Assembly (NCBI GenBank): GCA_038251425.1
Contig: JBBSBI010000005.1
Coordinates: 1 to 64,000, forward strand
Reading direction: 5' to 3'
From: JBBRRP01 sp038251425
GTDB lineage: Bacteria > Myxococcota_A > Polyangia > Polyangiales > Polyangiaceae
DNA: 64,000 bases
Under the pieces are notes generated by a model. That model was not told the DNA's origin. It saw only the letters and a list, made by a program, of their open reading frames with translations, and searched no databases. Of the stretch, positions 51,623 through 60,177 are shown piece by piece (positions within the stretch are counted from its first letter, which is position 1; every line of letters begins with the position of its first letter). The translations under genes and the position numbers were made by a program.

Positions 51623-52909
51623 TCAACCCTCGCGTGATTTCTCGGCCGTTCGGGAAGCAGCATACGCTACCAGAGGTCCTTCGTGGGGCGGTGGGTTGAC
51701 TGCCTCGGATTGCGCACTGTCGTGTTCTCTCCTTGCTTCGGCGATGTTTGACGCGATGGCCGCGGCTTGGACGGCGGGTGCCCCCGCGGCGCGCCTCTCG
51801 AACTCACGCTCCCCGGCTTCGTCCAGCGCGCGGACTTCGGCGTCAGGAACGGACTCGCCCGGCAATTCAACGCGAAGTTCCTCGACGATCATTCGAATGC
51901 CGGCGGCCACGGGCAACGCCAAAAGAGCGCCCACGATGCCGAGCAGATTGCCTCCGACCAAGAGCGCAATCATCACGACCGCGGCCGGCAGTCGAAGTAC
52001 CCTGCCGTAAATGCGAGGGATAATGAAGCGACTCTCGATCTCTTGATAGACGGCCAGAAATACGAGGACCACCACAGCAACTGTTGTCCCGCGCGACAAC
52101 GCGGCGAGACAGGCCGGGACGCACGCCAAGATGGCGCCAACGTAGGGCAGCACGTCGACGAGTCCCGCGAACAGGGAAAGTGCGAGCGCATTCGGGACGC
52201 GAGCCACGGTCAGCACCGCAAACGTGAACACCGCCATCATCAGCGAAGTGATGAATTGACCTCGCATGTAGCCACCAACGATCGTCTCGAGGTTCAAGAG
52301 AATCCGCGCCACACGGACGTGATGGCCGCGCGGAATCAACGCGAAGACGCCACCTCGCAATCGATCGCGATCGATCATGAAGTACAACGCAAGGAAGAAC
52401 GATGTGACCGCATACGCGCAAACCTCCACGACCTTGGATGAATAGGCGAACCCCAGGTGCCCCAACGAGGCGACCACGTCAGTGGCGTTCATCTCGCGCA
52501 GCGAGCGACCGAGAGGCGCACCGAAGGGCGATCTTTCCAGATATTCTGCGACGTACATTTGCGTCTCCGGAAGACGCTCCACCATGCTCGATGCCTGCGC
52601 AACGAAGCGAGGCACCGTGAGGAACAAAAAGAGACCTGCGATGACGAAATGGCTCACGAAAACAAGCGCAATCGCGTGATTTCGGCGCATCCGCCGGCGC
52701 TCGAGAAAGGCGACGAACGGATTCAGCGTGCCAACGATCATGAGACCGACGGAGATGACCAATAAAACGGGCCAAAGATGGGCAAAGAGCCAAACTCCAC
52801 CGACGGCAACCAGCGCGAACAAGAAGGTCCGCCCGTTCAGCTCCACATGTAAAGACGTGTGGGTCACAGAACGCGCTGCGTCGAGCAGGCTTCTGGGGCG
52901 AACCCTCAT
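51623..52909 (-). CDS. AI-2E family permease
   Basis: 428 residues from ATG 52909 (RBS-like GAGAGG nearby; the open frame reaches 53041). Around eight helices with the family signatures FFLALYFMIDRDRLRGGVFAL, GGYMRGQFITSLMMAVFTFA, FAGLVDVLPYVGAILACVPA and VYQEIESRFIIPRIYGRVLR. The name comes from TqsA; the actual cargo is unknown for most members. The C-terminal 70 residues are a charged, Ala/Glu-rich extension (DEAGEREFERRAAGAPAVQA) that is unusual in the family. It is probably co-transcribed with the NO reductase downstream. Confidence 0.88.
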   Translation of the reverse strand: MRVRPRSLLDAARSVTHTSLHVELNGRTFLFALVAVGGVWLFAHLWPVLLVISVGLMIVGTLNPFVAFLERRRMRRNHAIALVFVSHFVIAGLFLFLTVPRFVAQASSMVERLPETQMYVAEYLERSPFGAPLGRSLREMNATDVVASLGHLGFAYSSKVVEVCAYAVTSFFLALYFMIDRDRLRGGVFALIPRGHHVRVARILLNLETIVGGYMRGQFITSLMMAVFTFAVLTVARVPNALALSLFAGLVDVLPYVGAILACVPACLAALSRGTTVAVVVLVFLAVYQEIESRFIIPRIYGRVLRLPAAVVMIALLVGGNLLGIVGALLALPVAAGIRMIVEELRVELPGESVPDAEVRALDEAGEREFERRAAGAPAVQAAAIASNIAEARREHDSAQSEAVNPPPHEGPLVAYAASRTAEKSREG

Positions 52910-53308
52910 CGCCCTCTCAACCTGACTCGTTCGCGGGCTTTCATCCTGATCTCCGATGCGAGGTGGGAAATAAAGCGTTAAGCTTAGGCGCTGCGGCCGA
53001 CACCACGCATGTGTTCGTCGGCATAGCAAGGGTCGAGCCACCGAGATTCACAACAGAAAACCTGGAATTGTGGGTACTTCGACGCATCGGTGGGGCGCCA
53101 ATGCGCCACTGAGGCGATTTTGCAGCACACCAGGCGGGGAGTTGGCCGCGCTACCGGAAGCCCCCCGTGCGTCCGAGAGAGATCGTCAGCATCCTTACTA
53201 CCTTTTTATGACAAAGGGCACCCTCGGGCAGCGAAGCTCGGGGTCGCTAAGAGCGGCTCGCCGATCGTGACCTCCGCGCTGGGATTGGGAATGTGCTAAC
53301 GCACAAGC
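52910..53308. other. Intergenic gap without a supported gene
   Basis: About 400 bp between the divergent AI-2E permease and the MurE-like gene. Open frames here are short and overlap one another. It should contain both promoters; I see no clear element beyond a small palindrome TAAGCTTA near 52979. Confidence 0.4.
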
Positions 53309-54511
53309 GTGCCTGCACCGCTCCCACCCCCTCCGGAATGGGCGAGCTCGCTTCTGAGCGTGGGTATAACTGGCACCAATGGCAAGACTTCGACGACCAT
53401 CATGGTAGCTCGTCTGCTCGGGCTTCTGGCGCGACCTGTGGCGAGCGTGACCACTCTTGGCTGCTTTCTAGACAACGAACGGCTGACTGCACCTCGCCAT
53501 TACGCGGGCTTTTTGGCTACCATGGATCGGTGTCGAGCTCTTGGCGGACGTTACGCTGCACTCGAACTCACGAGCGAAGCCTTGGCGCTCGGTTTCGCCA
53601 AAGCTTGGCCGTGCCGAGTTGGAGCTTTCACCAACTTGAGTCTTGATCACTCGGATGCGCACGGTTCAATGGAGCATTACCTGGCTTCGAAGGCTCAGCT
53701 ATTCATGTCGTTGCCCGCTTTTGGCACCGCCGTGCTCAACGCTTGTGATCAGAATGCGGCGCTCTTGACGGAAGTTCTCGGAGAGGGCGTGGACGTGATT
53801 CGGTACGGCCTAGGGTCACGCGGTCCCGCATGGGCTGCCTTGGATTTGGCTGCGGAAAGGCCAGAAATCAGCTTTGAAGGGACTCGGGCGGCGTTGTGTC
53901 CTTCGCCCCGCTTCCCCGATCTGCCGTCGCATCTCGAGCTCCAGATGATTGGCGAGGTATTCGTAGAAAACGCGTTAGCCGCGTTGGGGGTTGCACTTGC
54001 ATTGGGAGTAACGCCCGCTCGTGCTGTTGATGAGCTGGCGCGCATTCCGCCGCCACCGGGGAGATTCCAAGTCGTGAAGCGGAAGCCGTACATCATTGTC
54101 GATTATGCACACACGCCAGACGCACTTGCTCGCACGCTTGCCACCGCGCGTCAGCTCTGTCGAGGCACTGTTACGGTGGTGTTTGGAGCCGGTGGAGATC
54201 GTGACAAACAAAAACGGCCCTTGCTCGGCAGAGCAGCGCGCGCCGCTGACCGTATCGTCCTCACCTCCGACAATCCGCGCAGCGAGCCGCCGGAGAGGAT
54301 CATGGATGAAATCGCCAATGGCGTTGGGGCGCATGCTGACCTCGAACGCGACGTTGACCGGGCCCGGGCTATTCGCTCAGCCATTCATGGTGCCGACAGC
54401 GAAGATTTGGTGCTCATCGCCGGAAGGGGACACGAGCAAAGCCAGGAAGTGAACGGGAGTCACTTTGCCCTCTCGGACGTAGCCATCGTCCAGGAGCTTG
54501 CGCTCCGTTAA
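53309..54511 (+). CDS. MurE-like Mur ligase lacking the first domain
   Basis: 400 residues. The Mur ligase ATP loop GITGTNGKTSTT is at about residues 18-29, only 18 residues from the start, whereas MurE has it near residue 110. So the UDP-binding N-terminal domain is missing. The rest is complete: LELTSEALALG, FTNLSLDHSDAHGSMEHYLASKAQLF (with the carbamylated Lys), the hinge IVDYAHTPDALARTL, VFGAGGDRDKQKRPLLG and DNPRSEPPERIMDEI (the DNPR motif linked to diaminopimelate recognition). GTG 53309 is the first start, and an in-frame TAA sits just upstream (53297). It may ligate a substrate not carrying UDP, or be a degenerate copy. Confidence 0.8.
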   Translation: MPAPLPPPPEWASSLLSVGITGTNGKTSTTIMVARLLGLLARPVASVTTLGCFLDNERLTAPRHYAGFLATMDRCRALGGRYAALELTSEALALGFAKAWPCRVGAFTNLSLDHSDAHGSMEHYLASKAQLFMSLPAFGTAVLNACDQNAALLTEVLGEGVDVIRYGLGSRGPAWAALDLAAERPEISFEGTRAALCPSPRFPDLPSHLELQMIGEVFVENALAALGVALALGVTPARAVDELARIPPPPGRFQVVKRKPYIIVDYAHTPDALARTLATARQLCRGTVTVVFGAGGDRDKQKRPLLGRAARAADRIVLTSDNPRSEPPERIMDEIANGVGAHADLERDVDRARAIRSAIHGADSEDLVLIAGRGHEQSQEVNGSHFALSDVAIVQELALR

Positions 54512-54622
54512 CCCCGCTTTCAGATCCTGCGTAGCCAAGATTCTCGTGGGGCAATCTGCGGCAATGGGACAAATACCCTCGTTTTGAAAGGCCTCGGCCA
54601 GGTGTTTCTCCCGCTTTTGCGA

Positions 54623-54638
54623 AGGCACAGCACTTGCA
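54623..54638 (+). promoter_or_regulatory. Sigma-54-type promoter
   Basis: aGGCAC-AGCAC-TTGCA matches the -24/-12 consensus (TGGCAC-N5-TTGCA) with correct spacing; the GG at 54624 and GC at 54636 are 12 bp apart. It would start transcription near 54649, about 50 nt before the ATG at 54702. No sigma-54 activator gene lies nearby. Confidence 0.5.
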
Positions 54639-54701
54639 CACGACTCGGCACCCGAGAACCGCGTTCGACGTTGGGTTGGCGCTCTCGGGAGGAGTGCTCC
54701 C

Positions 54702-55442
54702 ATGTTCGTTGATCGATCCAAGTTCTTAATCATGACCGGAATGCTAGCTTCCGGTGGCCTGGGCATGTTGGCATGTGACCGCTTTGCCAATTCCGACCGT
54801 CCGGCGTCACCGCCCGTAGCCGCCCCGACGGCAAACGCTTTGCCAGCCTTGCCGATGGCGGTGGAGATCATCGAGCCTGCTGCGTCACCAGGCACGCCGG
54901 TTTGCGATGACAATTCGGGGACGCCCGAGGAGTGTCCGACCGTGGGCCCTTCCGACGAAGGGGTCTGTCCGAATCTCGTCTTCAAACGTTGTGGCGACTT
55001 CAAGGTTGCGATGAAGCCGCGAGTGGCGGCTCAAGCCGTGGCTTGCCTAAGAGCGCTCAAAGGGAACGAACGCTGTGATTCGGCGCGGATCAATCAGTGC
55101 GGTCACGCCGCGCTCATGTCAGCCTGCCCAGAGCCCTTGCGGCCAAAAAAAGGGCAGCTGCAAGTTTCTTCACCTGCTAACGGCGCCCAGCTAGCTACCG
55201 TCACGATCACGCCTGACACCACGCCAGATCCTTCGCCCATTGCAGCGGCCTGCAATAATGTGCTGAGGAGCTGCGGCGAAAGATCGCTTGGGCCATCCTT
55301 GGCTGACTGCCGCCAAACCCTGGCAGGAATGACCGAAAGTGGACGCTTGAACATGGTGGACTGCGTGAGCGCCCACTGCCTTGATCGCGGTCTCTACGGT
55401 TGCGAAGCCATGCCCCGAGACGTTACCGCCCAGCAACGCTAG
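54702..55442 (+). CDS. Cys-rich lipoprotein of unknown function
   Basis: 246 residues. Signal KFLIMTGMLASGGLGMLAC with lipobox LACD; an acidic, Pro-rich linker (about 30-75); then a Cys-rich domain with about twelve Cys (PVCDDNSGTPEEC, VCPNLVFKRCGDFKVAMKPR, CLRALKGNERCDSARINQCG, NNVLRSCGERSLGP). The family is not known to me; the pattern resembles small Cys-rich periplasmic proteins of Myxococcota. A sigma-54 site lies upstream, and its 3' end overlaps the kinase gene on the other strand by 20 bp. Confidence 0.65.
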   Translation: MFVDRSKFLIMTGMLASGGLGMLACDRFANSDRPASPPVAAPTANALPALPMAVEIIEPAASPGTPVCDDNSGTPEECPTVGPSDEGVCPNLVFKRCGDFKVAMKPRVAAQAVACLRALKGNERCDSARINQCGHAALMSACPEPLRPKKGQLQVSSPANGAQLATVTITPDTTPDPSPIAAACNNVLRSCGERSLGPSLADCRQTLAGMTESGRLNMVDCVSAHCLDRGLYGCEAMPRDVTAQQR

Positions 55443-56679
55443 CTCGGGCTTTGGTTAAGCCGGCGGACTTCGAACGCTCGCCGGCTACGTGCTGGATTGT
55501 GCTGACAAGATCGTCCAAGTTAACCGGCTTGACCAAAAAACGATCGGCCCCAAGCGACGACAAGCGTTGCCATTCGCGCGGCCCACCGGAACCTGTGAGC
55601 ACGATGATCCCTACCGAACCAGCGTTTGGCCCGGACCTCAGTCGCTCTGTCACCGCCATCCCATCCAACACAGGCATCGAGAGGTCCACAATCACGACTG
55701 AAGCGGGGCGCTGGTCAAAAGACTGAAGCGCGGTCCAGCCGTCAGCCACGCATTCAACTTCCGCCCCAGGGAACGCCCGTCGCAAGAAGAGATTCAACAC
55801 ATCACGAAGGTTCGGATCATCCTCGGCAACTAGAATTCTGGCGGGGTCGTGGCTTATCGCCTGTGCCTTCACCAACGACTGCCGAAATTCCTCAACGGTC
55901 GCGGTGCGGCCGTTCGGATCCTTCACAAGGGCACTCAGGAGCACCTCATCAAATGCTCTGAGGTTTGGCTGATTGTCACTCGGCACAGGCACTTTGAACG
56001 AAGCATGCTGAACCGCAAGGCCCGACGCATGGTCGGCGAAAAAGGGCGGCGCACCGACCAAAAGTTCGTACGCAACGCAGCCCAAAGAGTAGACATCGCT
56101 CTTGGCAGTTGCACCCTCTGTGCGGTCGCCGAATTGGAGCTCGGGCGCGATGTAGCCCGGTGTTCCCGCACTATCATTCGCCCCTTCGCCGTCGTGGACG
56201 GCCAGCCCGAAATCGGAAATTCGAGCGCGGAGATGAGTGCGATCAAGCAGGATATTGCTTGGCTTGATATCCCTATGAATCGTCCCAGCCTCGTGAATCG
56301 CGATCACTCCATCGCAGATCTGATCCAATATGCTCAGGGATGTCTGACGGTCAGGAGGCGAAGGCTGCTTCCCACGCCATGAATCCAAACTCTGACCATC
56401 GACGAGTTCCATGACAATGAACGGACTGGCTTGGTGCTCGCCGAAAGCGTGAATGCTCACCACGTTCGGATGGCTGACGAGCGCCATCGCACGGGCTTCG
56501 AATTTGAAACGTTTGCGAAACGCATCGGTCCGAAATGCCTTTCGGATGAGCTTGATCGCCACCTTTCTCTGCAGAATTTCGTCAAATGCGGAATAAACCA
56601 CCCCCATCGATCCGCGCCCCAGCTCCCCTACCACGCGATAGTTCTCACCTAAGGATGTGTTGAGAGAAGTACCAGCCAC
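55423..56679 (-). CDS. Ser/Thr protein kinase fused to a response-regulator receiver
   Basis: About 418 residues from GTG 56679; the frame is open to 56922 but the extra 81 residues are not conserved-looking. Kinase domain at about 14-270 with GRGSMGVVYSAFDE (P-loop), VAIKLIRKAF (Lys), HRDIKPSNILLD (catalytic loop), SDFGLAVHDG (DFG), GTPGYIAPELQFG and DVYSLGCVAYELL. Then a receiver domain (about 290-418): ILVAEDDPNLRDVLN, VVIVDLSMPVLDGMAV with the phospho-acceptor Asp, and ADRFLVKPVNLDDLVS. A Ser/Thr kinase in front of a REC domain links the two signalling styles. Cytoplasmic, with no membrane helix. Confidence 0.87.
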   Translation of the reverse strand: MAGTSLNTSLGENYRVVGELGRGSMGVVYSAFDEILQRKVAIKLIRKAFRTDAFRKRFKFEARAMALVSHPNVVSIHAFGEHQASPFIVMELVDGQSLDSWRGKQPSPPDRQTSLSILDQICDGVIAIHEAGTIHRDIKPSNILLDRTHLRARISDFGLAVHDGEGANDSAGTPGYIAPELQFGDRTEGATAKSDVYSLGCVAYELLVGAPPFFADHASGLAVQHASFKVPVPSDNQPNLRAFDEVLLSALVKDPNGRTATVEEFRQSLVKAQAISHDPARILVAEDDPNLRDVLNLFLRRAFPGAEVECVADGWTALQSFDQRPASVVIVDLSMPVLDGMAVTERLRSGPNAGSVGIIVLTGSGGPREWQRLSSLGADRFLVKPVNLDDLVSTIQHVAGERSKSAGLTKARASVAGR

Positions 56680-56939
56680 CTGAAGTCGCCGTGCACGCCT
56701 CGTGCCGCTGCACGCCACGGCCGAAAATCGAACAGTCTTGCAAACTGCCGCGATCCATCGCTGCTGTGAGTCACACCTACTGTGGCTAAAACGCACATGC
56801 GAACCAAAGCGCCGCGGTGGCGTATGCTGCCTCGGCCCCCCACCGGCAGAGTTACGCCAATCGAGCGCCATCGCTGGTCCAAACTGCAACGTGGCATGGG
56901 ACTTGTAGGGGGTTCTCCGCAACTGAATCGGAGGACTCC

Positions 56940-57206
56940 ATGGGAATTTTAGTATTCGTCATTTTTGGTGTAATTGTAGGGTTTCTGGCTCGGGCGCTGA
57001 TGCCCGGGCGCCAGAGTATGGGGGTTATCGCGACAGCCCTGCTCGGGGTTGCGGGCTCGTTCATTGGTGGCTTCCTCGGAAGTTTGATCAGTGATCGACG
57101 CGTAACGGAGCTGCACACGGCGGGATTGATCGGCAGTATTCTAGGAGCGATTCTGCTGCTTGCGCTTGGAAAGAGCCTCCTAGGCTCACGCCGCGGCACC
57201 ATCTAA
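56940..57206 (+). CDS. GlsB/YeaQ/YmgE family membrane protein
   Basis: 88 residues from ATG 56940, preceded by GGAGG 8 bp upstream. The long frame to 56817 is not used. Three hydrophobic segments: GILVFVIFGVIVGFLARALM, GVIATALLGVAGSFIGGFLG and GLIGSILGAILLLALGKSLL, with the family motif RQSMGVIATALLGVAGS. Members are small stress-linked inner-membrane proteins, historically called transglycosylase-associated proteins though no such activity is shown. The stop codon overlaps the next start by one base (TAATG). Confidence 0.9.
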   Translation: MGILVFVIFGVIVGFLARALMPGRQSMGVIATALLGVAGSFIGGFLGSLISDRRVTELHTAGLIGSILGAILLLALGKSLLGSRRGTI

Positions 57207-58228
57207 TGCATAGTTCACTAAACCTTGGTCCATCGGGCAAAACTTGGGCGGCTTTGGTTGGCATCGCGGCTCTCTATGCGTGCTCTTCGGAGGGCGATAG
57301 TAGCCTATTTACCAGTATTTCCGTGAGCGCCACGGATGCCGTCGCGTCGGGGCGTGCGGGGCATGCCAACTCGGGCGGGAATGGTTCGGAAGTTAGCTTG
57401 ACGCCGCCAGGAAGCGGCGGAAAACGCAACGGAAACATAGCCGGAGCTGGCCTCGGTGTGGGAGGTGCTACTGGGAGTTTCGGTGGCATATTCTGGGCCT
57501 CCGGCGGCGTTCCCGGCAGCGTGTCTGGTGGCGTTAGCAGCAATGACGGTCCATTGGCGGCTGGCGGGAGTGTGGGTGGCAGCGTCCCGATGGTTGGTGG
57601 TGGCGGCGCACCCGGATCGAGTTCTGGTGCTGGCGGCGCACCCGGTCCATCGAGTTCTGGTGGGGCTGGCATGGGCGGCGCACCCGGTCCATCGAGTTCT
57701 GGTGGGGCTGGCGGGGGCGGTGCGGTTTCGATGTGTCAGACGGGTAGCGTCGACCGTTGCGACGGCCGAGATCAAAATTGCAAGGATGGGATCGCCGATG
57801 AACATCGTCCCGAGGGCTGCAAAGGAGTCAGTTTTGGCGATCACGGGTATATGTTCTGCCTCTACAATTCCAATCGTGGGGAGGCTCGCACGCTGTGCGA
57901 ACGGAATGGGCTCTATCTGGCTTCAATCGATAGCGCCTTGGAGAACGCATGGGTGCGCGCGACAGCTAAAGGCCTTGCCATAGAAACGGCCTGGCTTGGT
58001 GCGCGTGACACAGCGGCGGAGGGTACATGGCTTTGGATCGACGGCCGCCAATTTTGGCAAGGCAACGCTGCAGGAGCACCTATAGGGGGCAAATACGCAG
58101 CGTGGTTCAGCTCGCAACCAAACAACGATGGCGGCGCGCAAGATTGTCTGCTCATGCGTTCCGACGGCCTCTGGGAGGCCATCGAATGCTCCGAGCCTCA
58201 ATCAGGGTTTGTCTGCCGCGCTGATTGA
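57206..58228 (+). CDS. C-type lectin-domain lipoprotein with Gly-rich spacer
   Basis: 340 residues. Signal TWAALVGIAALYACSS with a lipobox near LYAC; then about 145 residues of Gly/Ser/Pro repeats (GGAPGPSSSGGAGMGGAPGP), and a C-terminal domain (about 175-340) beginning QTGSVDRCDGRDQNCKDGIA (a MopE-like NxNCxD fragment) followed by a C-type lectin fold: HGYMFCLYNSNRGEARTLCE, AWLGARDTAAEGTWLWIDGR, WFSSQPNNDGGAQDCLLMRS and LWEAIECSEPQSGFVCR. Four Cys match the CTL disulfides. It is a surface glycan-binding protein by prediction and is co-translated with the membrane protein before it. Confidence 0.8.
   Translation: MHSSLNLGPSGKTWAALVGIAALYACSSEGDSSLFTSISVSATDAVASGRAGHANSGGNGSEVSLTPPGSGGKRNGNIAGAGLGVGGATGSFGGIFWASGGVPGSVSGGVSSNDGPLAAGGSVGGSVPMVGGGGAPGSSSGAGGAPGPSSSGGAGMGGAPGPSSSGGAGGGGAVSMCQTGSVDRCDGRDQNCKDGIADEHRPEGCKGVSFGDHGYMFCLYNSNRGEARTLCERNGLYLASIDSALENAWVRATAKGLAIETAWLGARDTAAEGTWLWIDGRQFWQGNAAGAPIGGKYAAWFSSQPNNDGGAQDCLLMRSDGLWEAIECSEPQSGFVCRAD
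57602..57712 (+). repeat. Tandem repeat in the Gly-rich spacer
   Basis: Three units start with GGCGGCGCACCCGG at 57602, 57632 and 57674 (30, 42 and about 39 bp) and share TCGAGTTCTGGTG. They encode GGAPG(P)SSSG(G)AG. Length differences between units suggest recent slippage. Confidence 0.75.
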
Positions 58229-58248
58229 GGGGGATTGCAGCGCTCAGT

Positions 58249-58656
58249 CTATGCGCGCCCTGTACTCACAAGGAACTCAAGCTCTTCGTCTGTGATCGGC
58301 TCGCCCGCCATCAGGTACTCGGATAAGCTGTGTGTGCGAATGGATGCAGGGCGCGCTTCCGTCGCACGTGAGAGCCATTCACGCCCGAGTGCGTCGGAAT
58401 GGAATGAATCGTAGGGCTCCCAATCGGTGCCATCGCCGTTCCGCAGGCTGTCGCCGTACAGAGTGCTCACGAGCTCTTCGTCAGCCAAGGCGTCAGCTTC
58501 AAATAGAAAGGGGTGGTCCCAAGGCTGAAGCTCAGTGAAACGACCTGGAAGCGTGGCTTGTTCGTGGATGCCTGGCTGTTTCAGCGTGAAGAAAAGAAGC
58601 GCGGTAGCGCCCACTGCGAGCGCCGAGACTCCGAATAGTATCCAAGGGTGTTTCAA
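58249..58656 (-). CDS. Small membrane-anchored protein, unknown
   Basis: 135 residues. One N-terminal hydrophobic segment (ILFGVSALAVGATALLFFTL) anchors an acidic soluble part (HPFLFEADALADEELVSTLY, LSEYLMAGEPITDEELEFLV). I do not recognise it. ATG 58656 follows a GGAGGAACC, a good ribosome site. The gene lies opposite the lectin lipoprotein, 20 bp from it. Confidence 0.6.
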   Translation of the reverse strand: MKHPWILFGVSALAVGATALLFFTLKQPGIHEQATLPGRFTELQPWDHPFLFEADALADEELVSTLYGDSLRNGDGTDWEPYDSFHSDALGREWLSRATEARPASIRTHSLSEYLMAGEPITDEELEFLVSTGRA

Positions 58657-58684
58657 GGGTTCCTCCGATTTGGTGTGAGTTCAC

Positions 58685-58696
58685 TGCAATATTGCA
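58685..58696. promoter_or_regulatory. 12-bp palindrome upstream of the small membrane gene
   Basis: TGCAATATTGCA is a perfect palindrome 29-40 bp upstream of the start at 58656. It lies close enough to serve as an operator. The rest of the 217-bp gap (58657-58873) shows no gene I can support. Confidence 0.3.
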
Positions 58697-58873
58697 ATCA
58701 GCGTGCCGCGACCGCTGCGGACAAATCCTGCTCTATTGCGAAGCTATTCAGGGGGCTCGTGAGCCACGATGAGGGTCTCACTGTTGCGTCGACGAGAATG
58801 CGTCGCCAAATCGCCTCAACCGTGTCGCCCCTGCGTTCAACTGAACGATTCTTATTGGGGGAACGAAGGCGGC

Positions 58874-60088
58874 TCATGGCTCGACGAGCGTGAGCAAAGC
58901 CTGCACCCAATGTGTGATGGTGGCCTCTGTTAGCAGCGCACAACGCGATGCCAAAGGCCACCAAACGTCAGGATTCAAGGCCGCAAACGTCCCGCCGACG
59001 GCCGCAATGGCTACAATGCACAGCCACAGCCCGAAGTTTGCAGATGTATTGAGCGGGACGACGGCGACAAGTTCTTCGTCGGGGATATCCGTAATATCCA
59101 ATGCTTCAAGCTCAGGTATCGACGCGCTAGGAGCCTGGACCGAGTGCGCTCGTTCGGAGAGCTCGCCAGCGAAGGGTGCCAGGGCGGAAGCCAACTCTTG
59201 AACTCGTTGATAGCGCAAGGTCGGATCCTTAGCCAAGCACCGGCTAACGATGTCTTCGATCTCCCGCGGCAGCTCCGCACGCAACTCCCGGAGCGCTCTG
59301 GGTTCTCCCGAAAGCACCAGTGCACACGTATGCGTCACGCTGCTTCCTTCAAACGCACTGACGCCCGAAAGGAGCTCGTAGAGCACTGTTCCTAATCCCC
59401 AAATATCCGCCCGCCCATCCACCACCGCAGCTCCTCCGAGCTGTTCTGGCGCCATATAGCTGGGAGTTCCGAGGGGGCCCTCTGGATTCGTCTGGTGTCG
59501 CTCCGGGTTGATGCCCTTTGAAATGCCGAAATCCAGAATTTTGATTCTCTTGGCATTGCTACAGAAGAAAAGGTTCTCTGGCTTCGAATCCCGATGAACG
59601 ACGCCTTTTTCGTGCGCTGCCTCGATACCCAGGCAAGCTTGGATCACAAAGGAAGCCGCCATGGCAATGGGGAGCGGACCCTCCGTTGTTAAGAACCCGC
59701 GCAAGTCCTGCCCCTGCAAGTACTCCATCACCATGAACGGCACTCCCGAGGGGAGGCGCCCATAGTCCAGGATGCGTGCAATGTGTTCGTTTTCGAGCGA
59801 GGCTAAAACACGCCCCTCTTCCACGAATCGGAGGGCTAGCGACGGGTGGTGTGCCAGATCCTCACGCATCATCCTCACTACAACCAGCCGGTCCAACGCT
59901 ATGTGGCGCGCGCGCCACACCACTGCTTGGCCACCCGTGGCAATATGCTCCAACAGCTCATACTTTTGATCGACGAGTTCGCCCGGCAAATAGGGAACGC
60001 TAGGTATGGGCGCGAGAAGCACGTCCGCTTCTGAAATGACGACGTCTTTCGTCACGAGGTGAAGTTGGGGAAAAATTGCAGGGTTCAC
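58874..60088 (-). CDS. Ser/Thr kinase-like membrane protein with altered ATP site
   Basis: 404 residues. Kinase domain about 40-300: TGGQAVVWRARH in place of the usual GxGxxG loop, LVVVRMMRED where the invariant VAIK lysine is Arg (codon AGG), VVHRDSKPENLFF in the catalytic loop (normally HRDLKPEN), then LDFGISKG, GTPSYMAPEQLGG and DIWGLGTVLYELL. A single helix near the C-terminus (FGLWLCIVAIAAVGGTFAAL, about 352-371) places about 30 residues outside. The Lys to Arg change usually cripples phosphotransfer, so this may be a pseudokinase; Asp of HRD and DFG remain. ATG 60088 faces the NmrA-like gene. Confidence 0.85.
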   Translation of the reverse strand: MNPAIFPQLHLVTKDVVISEADVLLAPIPSVPYLPGELVDQKYELLEHIATGGQAVVWRARHIALDRLVVVRMMREDLAHHPSLALRFVEEGRVLASLENEHIARILDYGRLPSGVPFMVMEYLQGQDLRGFLTTEGPLPIAMAASFVIQACLGIEAAHEKGVVHRDSKPENLFFCSNAKRIKILDFGISKGINPERHQTNPEGPLGTPSYMAPEQLGGAAVVDGRADIWGLGTVLYELLSGVSAFEGSSVTHTCALVLSGEPRALRELRAELPREIEDIVSRCLAKDPTLRYQRVQELASALAPFAGELSERAHSVQAPSASIPELEALDITDIPDEELVAVVPLNTSANFGLWLCIVAIAAVGGTFAALNPDVWWPLASRCALLTEATITHWVQALLTLVEP

Positions 60089-60177
60089 TTGAGGCTCTCG
60101 GCGTTATGCTTTGCACCGCGCGTGCCAGTTCCGACGGGCTAGCGCTTGACCGCACCTCCAGGCTACAGAGCACTCTC

